Below are positions 8,959 through 16,941 of a stretch of DNA of 64,000 nt, piece after piece (position 1 is the first letter of the stretch; each line of letters opens with the position of its first letter). The notes below the pieces were generated by a model that worked only from the letters and a program-made list of their open reading frames with translations, had not been told where the DNA came from and ran no database searches. Location: contig NZ_BAED01000046.1 of the NCBI RefSeq assembly GCF_000241345.1, forward strand, positions 124,001 to 188,000, read 5' to 3'. This DNA is from Gordonia amarae NBRC 15530. GTDB lineage: Bacteria; Actinomycetota; Actinomycetes; Mycobacteriales; Mycobacteriaceae. Both the position numbers and the translations under genes were made by a program.

Positions 8959-10314
8959 TCAGCGGCCTCCCCGCGTCATCCGGGTGTCCGGGGCACGCGA
9001 TGCCCGCAGGTGCAGCGCATAGGCCACCGCGATCATCGACCACAGCGGCAGGTAGTACTCCTCGGACAGCGTCACCGACGACACCACGACCGCCAGCAGG
9101 GCCGCCTGCGTGGCGACGACGCCGCGGCGGTCTGCACCGAGGCGCAGCGCGCGCTCGCTGTACACGAACGCACCCACGATCAGTGCGATGAACAGCGCGA
9201 ACCCGATGATCCCGAGTTCGGCGGCCACCTCCAGGTACATATTGTGTGTCACCGGCGTCAGCTCTTCGATCTCGGCGACGTGCGATGTCGGCAGGTACTC
9301 GCTGCGGAATCCGCCCGGACCGACCCCGAGAACCGGATGGGTACCCGCCATCTCGATCGCCGCCCGCCACCGGATGAGCCGCTGGTCGATATTGCTCTCG
9401 GCGATGTACGTCTTCTGTCCCAGCGCCGCGGTCACCAGTGAACCGGCGAACAGCCACACCAGCGCCGCCACGGCGACGACCGCCCCGCACAGTCCGCCCG
9501 CCGCCCGCAGGCTCAGGTTGCGGCGCGCCACCAGCCACAGCGCGGCGGCGCAGACCGCCAGCAGCCCGCCGCGGGACAGGGTGACGGCGGCACCCGCCAC
9601 CAGGAGCACCGCCGACGCCGCCGGCAGCAGGCGCCAGAACAGGGGCACCGTCCGGCCGGCGGGCAGGCAGGCCGTGGCCAGCGGCAGCGCGGCGGTGAGC
9701 ACGTACGCGAGGTCGTTGGGATCCTCGAGCGGGCCCGCGGCTCGCAGGTCGCCGGAGACGAAGACGCTGATCAGCGCACCCACAGCGGCGATCGACGCGC
9801 CGGCGAGGGCGGCGACGAACACGACCCGCACGCTCACCTCCGTCGCGACGATGTCGATCAGCAGGGCGCTGACGACGAGGAACGGCAGCCAGCGGATCGC
9901 GTATTCGATGCTGAACGGCGCGATGAGATGAGTCGCGGTGCTGAGCAGGACGATCCCGGCCAGCCCCGCGAGCAGCAGGTACACCGGCGCCGGGCTGACG
10001 CGCCGCTGCCTGATACGCACCCCCGCCCAGGTGGCCATCAGGACGATCGCCGGGAGTTTGCCGAGTTGCGGGTGCAGGTCGATGAGATAGCCCTCGATCG
10101 GGGCGGTGACGACGACGAGGACCACCGCGGCGTGCAGCAGCAGACTGTCGGTGGGATGCCCACCGTGAGCACGCCGACCGCGGGAAAGCCACCTGCGGCG
10201 TGCGCCCGGCCATGGCCCGGACCGGGGCCAGGACACAGTCGCTGTGTCGGTCATCTGCTGTCCCATCTCGACGCTCACAGCCGCGATGGGGGGATCCGGC
10301 CGATGCTTTGTCAT
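8959..10314 (-). CDS. O-antigen ligase / Wzy-type polymerase family membrane protein
   Basis: 451 residues with about 11 hydrophobic segments. The Wzy_C signature sits in the second half: 'HPVLGVGPGGFRSEY' and then 'THNMYLEVAAELGIIGFALF', with the conserved His before the next helix. The family joins lipid-linked repeat units or ligates polymer to an acceptor on the outer face of the membrane. It is the first gene of the minus-strand operon. The exact start is uncertain: ATG codons at 10314, 10266 and 10254 are all possible, and 10254 has a GGGACAG sequence upstream. I give the longest form. Confidence 0.82.
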   Translation of the reverse strand: MTKHRPDPPIAAVSVEMGQQMTDTATVSWPRSGPWPGARRRWLSRGRRAHGGHPTDSLLLHAAVVLVVVTAPIEGYLIDLHPQLGKLPAIVLMATWAGVRIRQRRVSPAPVYLLLAGLAGIVLLSTATHLIAPFSIEYAIRWLPFLVVSALLIDIVATEVSVRVVFVAALAGASIAAVGALISVFVSGDLRAAGPLEDPNDLAYVLTAALPLATACLPAGRTVPLFWRLLPAASAVLLVAGAAVTLSRGGLLAVCAAALWLVARRNLSLRAAGGLCGAVVAVAALVWLFAGSLVTAALGQKTYIAESNIDQRLIRWRAAIEMAGTHPVLGVGPGGFRSEYLPTSHVAEIEELTPVTHNMYLEVAAELGIIGFALFIALIVGAFVYSERALRLGADRRGVVATQAALLAVVVSSVTLSEEYYLPLWSMIAVAYALHLRASRAPDTRMTRGGR

Positions 10315-10482
10315 AGTGAATCTCGTCTTAACTTACCCGACAGTAGGGACGAATCAGCAGTTGCGCCGACAACATCACACCCACAGCATCATCACATACA
10401 CACTGATTGATAATGCTGATCCACAGTCAACCACTAATATTGGATAATTCTGAAACCAGATGCGGCTCCAAACCAAAAAGAA
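10315..10482. promoter_or_regulatory. AT-richer leader upstream of the polysaccharide operon
   Basis: This stretch is distinctly less GC-rich than its surroundings, with clusters such as 'ACTGATTGATAATGCTGAT' and 'CTAATATTGGATAATTC'. It lies between the terminator at 10483 and the first gene of the minus-strand operon, so it is the expected promoter region. A TTGACT on the minus strand (near 10421-10426) could be a -35 element, but I see no convincing -10 at standard spacing. The assignment is by position and composition only. Confidence 0.4.
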
Positions 10483-10516
10483 AGGGCACGGCCGCGATGG
10501 CCGTGCCCTTCTTTTC
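10483..10516 (-). terminator. Strong intrinsic terminator, likely bidirectional
   Basis: A perfect 12-bp stem pairs 10483-10494 (AAGGGCACGGCC) with 10500-10511, closing a 5-base loop GCGAT. Read on the minus strand it is followed by a CTTTTT tail and ends the F420-type oxidoreductase transcript whose stop is at 10570. On the plus strand it is followed by CTTTT. Confidence 0.9.
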
Positions 10517-10569
10517 GCTTCTGCCGTTTTCCGCCTTTGCCGGTGCGGTTACCGATGACCGCGCAGCGC

Positions 10570-11658
10570 TCAGCCGATCAGTTCACGCAGGATCTCCATG
10601 TCCTCGACCCGTTCGACGTGCGTCCCGGCGGCGGGAGCTGCCAGCAGGCAGCCCACCCCGGCGCCCCGGAACGCCTCGACCTGCTCGGCCACCTTCGACT
10701 TGGGCCCGATCAGCACCGTCGAGTCGATCAATTCCTGCGGAATCGCCGCGGCGGCCTCGGCCTTCTTGCCGTCGAGGTACAGATCCTGGATGAGTTTGGC
10801 CTCGTCGGCGTAGCCGTACCGCACGACGAGGGTGTTGTAGAAGTTCTTGCCGCGCGCGCCCATGCCGCCGATGTACAGCGCGTAGTGGTGCCGGACGAGC
10901 TGTGTGGCGTTCTCGATCTGCTCGGCATCGTCGGTGATCAGCGCGGTGGCGTTGACGACGATGCTCAGCGGCGGCAGGTCCGGGCTGCGCTTGGCCTTGC
11001 CCGCGGCCAGCGCCTCACCGAAGGCGGCGCCGACGTGCTCGGGGTGGAACAGGAACGGCTGGAACTCCTCGAAGAGTTCGGCGGCCAGCTCGGTGTTCTT
11101 CGGGCCGATGGCCGCCAGCAGCATCGGGATCCGGTCTCGGACCGGGTGGTTGATGATCTTGAGAGCCTTACCCAGGCCCGATCCGCCGTGCTCGGCGTCG
11201 AGCGGCAGGTGGTAGTACTTGCCGTCGAAGGCCACCGGCTCGCGGCGCCACACCTTGCGGCAGATCTCGACGTGCTCGCGGGCGCGGCCGAGCGGGGCGT
11301 TGTAGGGCACCCCGTGGAAGCCCTCGATGACCTGCGGGCCTGACGCCCCGATCCCCAGGATCGCGCGGCCGCCGGAGATGTAGTCCAGGCCGGCCGCGGT
11401 CATCGCCAGATTGGTGGGGGTGCGCGAGAACATCGGCAGGATGCCGGTCTGCAGTTCCATCTTCTCGGTGCGCGCCGCGATGTAGCCGAGCTGGCTGACC
11501 GCGTCGAAACTATAGGCCTCGGGGACCGTCACCCGGTCCACGCCCACCCGCTCGAAGTCGGCGAGGTTGTCGATCGTCTCGCGGAAGTCGCCCGCGTAGT
11601 TGATCGGCATGCCCAGCTTCATCGGCGTCCCAGGATCCGGTGCGACAGATGGCGTCAT
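10570..11658 (-). CDS. LLM-class F420-dependent oxidoreductase
   Basis: 362 residues from the ATG at 11658, with the TIM-barrel luciferase-like monooxygenase pattern: 'MKLGMPINYAGDFRETIDNLADFERVG' at the start, 'TGILPMFSRTPTNLAMTAAGLDYISGGRAILGIGASGPQVIEGFHG' in the middle and a C-terminal 'VLIGPKSKVAEQVEAFRGAGVG'. Actinobacterial members with the GIGASGPQV motif generally use coenzyme F420; the substrate is unknown. A GTG at 11676 could add six residues, and the conserved part begins only at the Met 12 residues into this model. A DosR-like sequence lies about 85 bases upstream. Confidence 0.85.
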   Translation of the reverse strand: MTPSVAPDPGTPMKLGMPINYAGDFRETIDNLADFERVGVDRVTVPEAYSFDAVSQLGYIAARTEKMELQTGILPMFSRTPTNLAMTAAGLDYISGGRAILGIGASGPQVIEGFHGVPYNAPLGRAREHVEICRKVWRREPVAFDGKYYHLPLDAEHGGSGLGKALKIINHPVRDRIPMLLAAIGPKNTELAAELFEEFQPFLFHPEHVGAAFGEALAAGKAKRSPDLPPLSIVVNATALITDDAEQIENATQLVRHHYALYIGGMGARGKNFYNTLVVRYGYADEAKLIQDLYLDGKKAEAAAAIPQELIDSTVLIGPKSKVAEQVEAFRGAGVGCLLAAPAAGTHVERVEDMEILRELIG

Positions 11659-11741
11659 GAATCCGCATTCTTCCACACCCGCACGAGCGGTCGGTCGGCG
11701 ACGTGTCGGTGTCCCGAAGGTGTCCTCGAGACCAACGGATC

Positions 11742-11755
11742 AGGGCCAAAGACCC
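11742..11755. promoter_or_regulatory. Weak DosR-like box
   Basis: On the minus strand it reads GGGTCTTTGGCCCT, matching 10 of 14 positions of the mycobacterial DosR core GGGACTWWAGTCCC and 12 of 14 of the better copy upstream of menA at 15859. It lies between the divergent oxidoreductase and pitA genes. Confidence 0.3.
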
Positions 11756-11795
11756 GCTTCGATCCGGCGGAAGATATCCACTTGGATTACGCAAC

Positions 11796-11813
11796 GTGAA
11801 CAGTCGGTGAACA
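11796..11813 (+). promoter_or_regulatory. PHO-box-like direct repeat upstream of pitA
   Basis: GTGAACA occurs at 11796 and again at 11807, an exact 11-bp period. On the other strand this is a TGTTCAC repeat, the form of actinobacterial PhoP/RegX3 sites. A TATAGG -10-like hexamer follows at 11822-11827, so the repeat covers the -35 region, where an activator would sit. The phosphate transporter gene starts about 80 bases downstream. Confidence 0.6.
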
Positions 11814-11906
11814 GATGGCTGTATAGGGCAAACATGCACGTCAAATGGGGTCTTTTGGCTTGGTGAAAGTTAGGTGCCAACCCCCTTCGCACAGCATGAT
11901 GATGAC

Positions 11907-13136
11907 ATGAGCTCAGAGATGCTTATTCTGGTGCTGCTCGTCATCACGGCACTGGGTTTCGACTTCACCAACGGCTTCCATGACACCGGCAACGCGATGG
12001 CGACCTCGATCGCCACCGGCGCCTTCAAACCCAAAACCGCGGTCACCGTGGCCGCCATCCTGAACCTCATCGGTGCCCTGCTCTCCGTCGAGGTCGCGGC
12101 GACCATCACCAAGGACGTCCTCAAGATCCAGGAGACCAAGGGCGCGCAGGCCGGTGAACTCGTCGCCGGCCTCGATGCCCAGAAGGCCTTGCTGATCATC
12201 TTCGCCGGACTCATCGGCGGCATCCTCTGGAATCTGTTCACCTGGCTGTTCGGACTGCCGTCGAGTTCCTCGCACGCGCTGTTCGGTGGGCTCATCGGCT
12301 CCGGGCTGGCCGCCATCGGGACCGGTGGCATCAACTGGCAGGGCATCACCAACAAGCTCCTGGTCCCGGGCCTCGCCGCCCCGGTGATCGCGTGCCTCGT
12401 CGCCGCCACGAGCACCTGGACGATCTACAAGATCACCTCTTCCATCGCCGAGAAGAACCGCGACGCCGGTTTCCGCTACGGTCAGCGCGCCACCGCCTCG
12501 CTGCTCGCGCTGTCCCACGGCACCGGTGACGCACAGAAGACGATGGGTGTCATCGCTCTCGCGCTCATCGCGACCAACCATCTGGATGCGGCCACCGTCT
12601 CCGACGGGCTCCCCATCTGGGTTGTCCTGTCCTGCGCGATAGCCATCGCCCTCGGCACCTACCTCGGCGGCTGGCGCATCATCCGCACCCTGGGCAAGGG
12701 CCTGGTGGAGATCAGCTCCCCGCAGGGCCTGGCCGCCGACGCGTCCTCCGCGGCGATCATCCTGACCTCGTCGACCGCCGGCATGGCGCTGTCGACCACG
12801 CACGTGGCCACCGGCTCCATCCTCGGTACCGGTGTCGGCAAGAAGGGCGCCGAGGTCCGCTGGAGCGTGGCGGGCCGCATGGCGGTCGCCTGGGTCACCA
12901 CCCTGCCCGCCGCCGCGGTCGTCGGCGCGCTCTGCTTCTGGATCGGCCACCTCATCGGTGACGTCACCGGTTCCATCGTGATCTTCGCGATCCTCGTCGC
13001 CGCCTCCGGCTACATGTATTGGCGCGCCCAGCAGAACAAGGTCGACCACAGCAATGTCACCGCCGACTGGGACTCCGAGAGCAACTCCGTGCTCCCGGCG
13101 GACGAAGGCCCGACCTCCCGCCCGGCCTCGGTCTAG
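11907..13136 (+). CDS. pitA: Inorganic phosphate transporter (PiT family)
   Basis: 409 residues. The N-terminal 'ITALGFDFTNGFHDTGNAMATSIATGA' holds the PiT signature GFHDxxNA, and the second half repeats the family's symmetric motif near 'ALSHGTGDAQKTMG'. About ten membrane segments are visible. It imports phosphate, usually with a cation or proton. The ATG at 11907 fits the family's N-terminus; an in-frame GTG at 11874 would add 11 residues. A PHO-box-like repeat lies upstream, suggesting phosphate-responsive control. It is followed by a small membrane protein and DUF3349 genes, the same order as around M. tuberculosis Rv0545c-Rv0543c. Confidence 0.92.
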   Translation: MSSEMLILVLLVITALGFDFTNGFHDTGNAMATSIATGAFKPKTAVTVAAILNLIGALLSVEVAATITKDVLKIQETKGAQAGELVAGLDAQKALLIIFAGLIGGILWNLFTWLFGLPSSSSHALFGGLIGSGLAAIGTGGINWQGITNKLLVPGLAAPVIACLVAATSTWTIYKITSSIAEKNRDAGFRYGQRATASLLALSHGTGDAQKTMGVIALALIATNHLDAATVSDGLPIWVVLSCAIAIALGTYLGGWRIIRTLGKGLVEISSPQGLAADASSAAIILTSSTAGMALSTTHVATGSILGTGVGKKGAEVRWSVAGRMAVAWVTTLPAAAVVGALCFWIGHLIGDVTGSIVIFAILVAASGYMYWRAQQNKVDHSNVTADWDSESNSVLPADEGPTSRPASV

Positions 13137-13171
13137 GCCCGACGCAACCAGCGAAGGATTGGACACCCACC

Positions 13172-13453
13172 ATGCACACCATCGAAGCGATCGCCCGGGT
13201 CCTCGTCGTGGGCCTGACACTCGGCGCCGGGCTGCCAGTGGTCTTCGCGCTCGGCCTCCGGCTCCGTGCCCTCGGCGCGGGGGACGAGAACGCCGACGGT
13301 TCGATCACCGCCCCCAACCCCGTATACAAGGCTGCCGGGTATTTCCTGTTCGCCCTGGTCGTGGCCGTCGTCGCGGTCGGCATCCTCTGGGTCTGCCGGC
13401 ACACCCTCGACTATCACCTCGGCATCCAGGTCTTCCCCGCCTCCTGGTACTGA
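13172..13453 (+). CDS. Small two-span membrane protein beside PitA
   Basis: 93 residues with hydrophobic segments at about residues 5-28 and 54-74, joined by a short polar loop ('AGDENADGSITAPNP'). It starts 35 bases after pitA. A similar small membrane protein accompanies pitA in mycobacteria (Rv0544c), so it is probably a conserved accessory of phosphate transport, although no function is established. The in-frame stretch upstream of the ATG overlaps pitA and is not used. Confidence 0.75.
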   Translation: MHTIEAIARVLVVGLTLGAGLPVVFALGLRLRALGAGDENADGSITAPNPVYKAAGYFLFALVVAVVAVGILWVCRHTLDYHLGIQVFPASWY

Positions 13454-13511
13454 CCCGCACCGACCGGACGACAAGGCCGACCGACAACCACCGCGAGAGG
13501 CTCACCCATCC

Positions 13512-13856
13512 ATGACAGACAACGCATCGCCCTTCGAAGCCGCCGTCAACTGGATCCGCGCGGGTTATCCCGAAGGCATCCCGGCCACCGATTTCCCGCC
13601 ACTGCTCGCCCTGCTCGTCCGTTCTCTCGATGAACGGCAGGTGACCGACGTGGTGCTGCGCCTGGCCCGCGACCACGACCTCGACGTCCCGCTGACCGAG
13701 GACAACATCGGCGCCGCGATCACCAAGGCCACCGACGAGAGGCCGACCACCGAGAAGATCAGTCAGGTCGCCGCCCGGCTGGCCTCGGCCGGCTGGCCGC
13801 TGGCCCGCGCTCAGGCGGACACCGCGACCGCCGACGACGACGAGGTCCTTGCCTGA
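13512..13856 (+). CDS. DUF3349 family protein (first copy)
   Basis: 114 residues, soluble and acidic at the C-terminus. 'VNWIRAGYPEGIPATDFPPLLALLVRSL' is the DUF3349 core (Rv0543c-like in M. tuberculosis). The fold is a small helical bundle of unknown role. The ATG at 13512 has a GAGAGG sequence 12 bases upstream. It shares the core pattern with the next gene at 14084, so the two are paralogues in tandem. Function is unknown; its place between pitA and menE is conserved in relatives. Confidence 0.8.
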   Translation: MTDNASPFEAAVNWIRAGYPEGIPATDFPPLLALLVRSLDERQVTDVVLRLARDHDLDVPLTEDNIGAAITKATDERPTTEKISQVAARLASAGWPLARAQADTATADDDEVLA

Positions 13857-13878
13857 CCGGCCAGGCCTACCCACCCGG

Positions 13879-13914
13879 ATTCGGCGCCGGCCCCCACCAG
13901 GGCCGGCGCCGAAT
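13879..13914 (+). terminator. Long perfect hairpin after the first DUF3349 gene
   Basis: A 15-bp perfect stem pairs 13879-13893 (ATTCGGCGCCGGCCC) with 13900-13914 around the loop CCACCA. It begins 22 bases after the stop codon. No T-tract follows, so it may be a GC-only actinobacterial terminator or an mRNA-stabilising end. Confidence 0.75.
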
Positions 13915-14083
13915 ACTGTGACCCGGATCCCCCGCCGCCCGAATCCCCGATCGCCCACATCCCGGGCCGAACCGGAAAGGTGTGTACTGGGGGGGTGTTG
14001 CACACACCCGATTCGCGACGTTGCAGATTGCTGGGGTAATCAGAATCATCGGAATCACCGGGCACGGAAGAAGGGAGGCGATC

Positions 14084-14509
14084 GTGGACCGCCCACAGTT
14101 ACTCAGGAAGGTCGTCGAGTGGTTGCGCGCCGGCTACCCCAACGGGGTGCCCCAGGGCGACTACATCCCGCTGGTGGCCCTGCTGCGCCGGCAGCTCTCC
14201 GGCGAGGAACTCGACCACGTGACCGCCGAACTCATCGACGACTCGCTGCACCAGCTCGAACCGATCTCGAAGATCGACGCCGGGGTCAAGATCACCAAGG
14301 TCACCGACGAACTCCCGCACGAGGCCGATATCGCCCGGGTGCGGGAGCTGCTGTTCGCGGGCGGCTGGCCGTTCGACGACGAACCGCTCGCCGACACCCT
14401 CCCGCCGGAGCCCCCACGCCCCCCGGCCGCCGAGCAGCCGCCGGAGTCCACCGGGCCCCCGGAGCCCGACGAGGATGACGGTCCGGACGAGACCGGAGAC
14501 AGCTCCTGA
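14084..14509 (+). CDS. DUF3349 family protein (second copy) with Pro/Glu-rich tail
   Basis: 141 residues. The N-terminal 105 match the previous gene's pattern ('VEWLRAGYPNGVPQGDYIPLVALLRRQL', later 'ITKVTDELP'), followed by a disordered Pro/Glu/Asp-rich tail of about 35 residues that the first copy lacks. The GTG at 14084 is preceded by a strong AAGGGAGG, which decides the start against the longer frame from 13982. The gene ends 5 bases before the menE start, so the two are cotranscribed. Function unknown. Confidence 0.8.
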   Translation: MDRPQLLRKVVEWLRAGYPNGVPQGDYIPLVALLRRQLSGEELDHVTAELIDDSLHQLEPISKIDAGVKITKVTDELPHEADIARVRELLFAGGWPFDDEPLADTLPPEPPRPPAAEQPPESTGPPEPDEDDGPDETGDSS

Positions 14510-14514
14510 ATCGG

Positions 14515-15801
14515 TTGGAGCCGCTCGAGCTGACCGGCGGCCCGCAGGTGCTGGCCCACGCCGACACGCTGGCCTCCCTCCTCGACGACGGCACCACGCG
14601 CGCCGTCCTGCCGGTCCCCGGCGACACCGCGGCCGCCGCCCGCCTGTGCGCGGCGCTGGGCGCGGGCGAACCCATCGGCGACGACGTGACCCTGGTGATA
14701 TCGACATCCGGGTCGACGGGCACCCCGAAAGGCGCTCAGCACACCGCCGCCGGCCTGCGCGCGTCGGCGCGGGCCACCGAGACGTTCCTGGGCGGACCGG
14801 GCAACTGGCTGCTCACCCTGCCGCCGCATCACATCGCCGGGCTGCAGGTGCTGCTGCGGGCACTCGGCGCCGGGTTCCGTCCCGGGATCGTCGATGTGCG
14901 TGCGGGATTCGGCCTCGACGATTTCGTGCGGGCCGCCGACGGACTCGACGGGCCGCGCCGATACACCTCGCTGGTGCCCACCCAACTGATCAAGGTGGTG
15001 GACTCACCGGCCGCGACGGCGGCCGCCCGCACCTTCGACGCCATCCTGGTGGGCGGGGCTGCCACACCGGAGTTGTTGCAGCGCAAGGCGATCGATGCCG
15101 GCCTGGCCATCGTGTGCACGTATGGCATGAGCGAGACCGCCGGCGGCTGCGTCTACGACGGTGTCCCGCTCGACGGCGTCGAGGTGCGCATCGACACCCC
15201 TGCCGGCGGTCCCGGCCCCGGCCGGATCGTACTGGGCGGGCCGATGGTGGCCCACGGCTACCGGAACCTGCCGGACCATCCGGCATTCGCGTCCTCACCC
15301 ACCGGCCCGCGGGACGGTGCACGCCGGTTCCGCACCGATGATCTCGGCGTCGTCGAGGCCGGGTTGCTGCGGGTCGTCGGGCGGGCCGATCAGGCGATCA
15401 GCACCGGCGGACTCACCGTGCTGCCCGAGGTGGTCGAGCAGGTCATCCTCTCCGATCTGTCGGTCGCCGAGTGCGCCGTACTCGGCCTGCCCGACCCGCG
15501 GCTCGGTGAGAGGGTGGTGGCCGTCGTCGTGCCGTCCGGTGTCGATGCCGCCGGTGTGGACACCGACGCCGTGACGAGGCTGGTGGCCGCGCGGCTCGAC
15601 CGGTTCGCCGCCCCGCGCGAGGTGTTCGTCGTGGCTGCGCTGCCGATGCGGGGCCCCGGCAAACCGGACCGGGCCGCGCTTCGGGACCTGTTGTCGGACA
15701 AGACCTCTGACGAAAAAAGGACCCTGAAAACGGAGAAGCGCCCTGCCGACTTGGGGGGGATGCAGGCAGGGCGCAAGTCTCCGGGAAGAGACTTCACATA
15801 G
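14515..15801 (+). CDS. menE: o-Succinylbenzoate-CoA ligase
   Basis: 428 residues of the adenylate-forming (ANL) family. The P-loop 'VISTSGSTGTPKGA', 'LPPHHIAGLQVLLRAL', 'YGMSETAGGCVYDGVPLDGV' and 'FRTDDLG' match MenE, which activates o-succinylbenzoate with CoA in menaquinone synthesis. The catalytic-lysine region near the end reads 'PMRGPGKPDRAAL'. The start is a TTG at 14515, five bases after the DUF3349 stop. The enzyme should end near residue 393, but the frame runs on for a basic tail of about 35 residues ('SDKTSDEKRTLKTEKRPADL'), which overlaps a hairpin at 15738-15774. The tail is probably a recent read-through extension. Confidence 0.9.
   Translation: MEPLELTGGPQVLAHADTLASLLDDGTTRAVLPVPGDTAAAARLCAALGAGEPIGDDVTLVISTSGSTGTPKGAQHTAAGLRASARATETFLGGPGNWLLTLPPHHIAGLQVLLRALGAGFRPGIVDVRAGFGLDDFVRAADGLDGPRRYTSLVPTQLIKVVDSPAATAAARTFDAILVGGAATPELLQRKAIDAGLAIVCTYGMSETAGGCVYDGVPLDGVEVRIDTPAGGPGPGRIVLGGPMVAHGYRNLPDHPAFASSPTGPRDGARRFRTDDLGVVEAGLLRVVGRADQAISTGGLTVLPEVVEQVILSDLSVAECAVLGLPDPRLGERVVAVVVPSGVDAAGVDTDAVTRLVAARLDRFAAPREVFVVAALPMRGPGKPDRAALRDLLSDKTSDEKRTLKTEKRPADLGGMQAGRKSPGRDFT
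15738..15774 (+). terminator. Hairpin inside the 3' end of menE
   Basis: GCGCCCTGCC at 15738-15747 pairs perfectly with 15765-15774 across a 17-base loop. It lies within the unusual C-terminal extension of menE, 27 bases before its stop. It could terminate or stabilise the menE transcript. Confidence 0.45.
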
Positions 15802-15858
15802 TGTGCCATGCCGTGAGAGAAAGCGCCACCCGAATGAGCCATCGGCGTGTCGCTGCTA

Positions 15859-15872
15859 GGGGCCAAAGTCCC
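15859..15872. promoter_or_regulatory. DosR-like box upstream of menA
   Basis: On the minus strand it reads GGGACTTTGGCCCC, matching 12 of 14 core positions of the mycobacterial DosR/DevR site (GGGACTWWAGTCCC). It is about 120 bases upstream of menA, whose product is needed for menaquinone, the main anaerobic quinone. The functional link is inference. Confidence 0.45.
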
Positions 15873-15990
15873 GCAATCAGCCCCTACCTGGCCCGTTCTG
15901 CCGATGATCGGGCCACATTCATCCGATCGACGGACATGGTCGGCTCACCGGGCTGAACCGGCGCAGTGCGGCGCGTGCGAGGATCGGACG

Positions 15991-16869
15991 GTGGCTACCG
16001 CACAGCAGTGGATCCAGGGCGCACGCCCGCACACCCTCCCCAACGCGATCGCACCCGTCGTCGCGGGCGTCGGCGCGGCCGCGGCCGCCGTGGGCGCGGG
16101 CGATGTGTCGTGGTGGCGGGCGGCGCTGGCGCTGCTCGTGGCGCTCGCGCTGATCGTCGGCGTCAACTACGCCAACGACTACTCCGACGGCATCCGCGGC
16201 ACCGACGACGAGCGGGTCGGCCCGATGCGGCTGGTCGGTTCCGGTGCGGCCGCACCCGCCGCCGTCAAACGGGCCGCGTTCGCCTGCTTCGGCGTGGCCG
16301 CCGTCTGCGGACTGGTCCTGGCCGTCAGCACCGCCTGGTGGCTGGTCGTGGTCGGCGCGGTGTGCATCGCGGGCGCCTGGTTCTACACCGGCGGCGCCAA
16401 GCCGTACGGCTACCTCGGCTTCGGCGAGATCGCGGTGTTCGTGTTCTTCGGCCTCGTCGCCGTCATGGGCACCCAGTTGGTCGCCGCGGACACCGTCGAC
16501 TGGGTGGGGCTGGTGTGCGCGGTGGCGATCGGCTGCTTCTCCAGCGCCGTGCTGGTGGTGAACAACCTGCGCGACATCCCGTCGGACACCGAGTCGGGCA
16601 AGATCACCCTCGCGGTGCGGCTCGGCGACGCCCGCACCCGGATCCTGTTCTGCGCACTGCTGGCGGTGCCGCTGATCGCCTCCGTGGTGCTGGCCGCGGC
16701 GACGTGGTGGGCGCTGATCGGCCTGCTCGCGGCGCCGCTGATCTGGGTGGCCTCGGCGCCGGTGCGCGGCGGCGCCATCGGACCGGCGCTGATCGTGTCG
16801 CTGGCCACCACCGGCCGTGCGATGCTGCTGTGGGCGGTGGCCACCGCGGTGACCCTGGCCGTCGGGTAG
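15991..16869 (+). CDS. menA: 1,4-Dihydroxy-2-naphthoate polyprenyltransferase
   Basis: 292 residues, the usual MenA length. The UbiA-family first Asp-rich motif is '[17 protein letters not shown]'; the second region is '[14 protein letters not shown]'. About eight membrane helices are visible. The enzyme attaches the isoprenoid tail to DHNA, giving demethylmenaquinone. The GTG at 15991 has GAGGAT just upstream; the longer frame from 15847 lacks conserved sequence. It lies 189 bases after menE, with a DosR-like box in the gap. Confidence 0.93.
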   Translation: MATAQQWIQGARPHTLPNAIAPVVAGVGAAAAAVGAGDVSWWRAALALLVALALIVGVNYANDYSDGIRGTDDERVGPMRLVGSGAAAPAAVKRAAFACFGVAAVCGLVLAVSTAWWLVVVGAVCIAGAWFYTGGAKPYGYLGFGEIAVFVFFGLVAVMGTQLVAADTVDWVGLVCAVAIGCFSSAVLVVNNLRDIPSDTESGKITLAVRLGDARTRILFCALLAVPLIASVVLAAATWWALIGLLAAPLIWVASAPVRGGAIGPALIVSLATTGRAMLLWAVATAVTLAVG

Positions 16870-16927
16870 ATCCGGCAGGTTCTTAGCGCACCCTGAGAAG
16901 CGGTGGCGGCCGGACCGGAGGTCGCCC

Positions 16928-16941
16928 TACTGTCGGGCCCG
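16928..16941 (+). promoter_or_regulatory. Possible leaderless promoter of the histidine kinase gene
   Basis: TACTGT at 16928-16933 fits the actinobacterial -10 form TAnnnT and stands 7 bases before the GTG start at 16941. No ribosome binding site is at normal distance, so transcription may begin at the GTG itself. The -35 region is weak. Confidence 0.35.
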
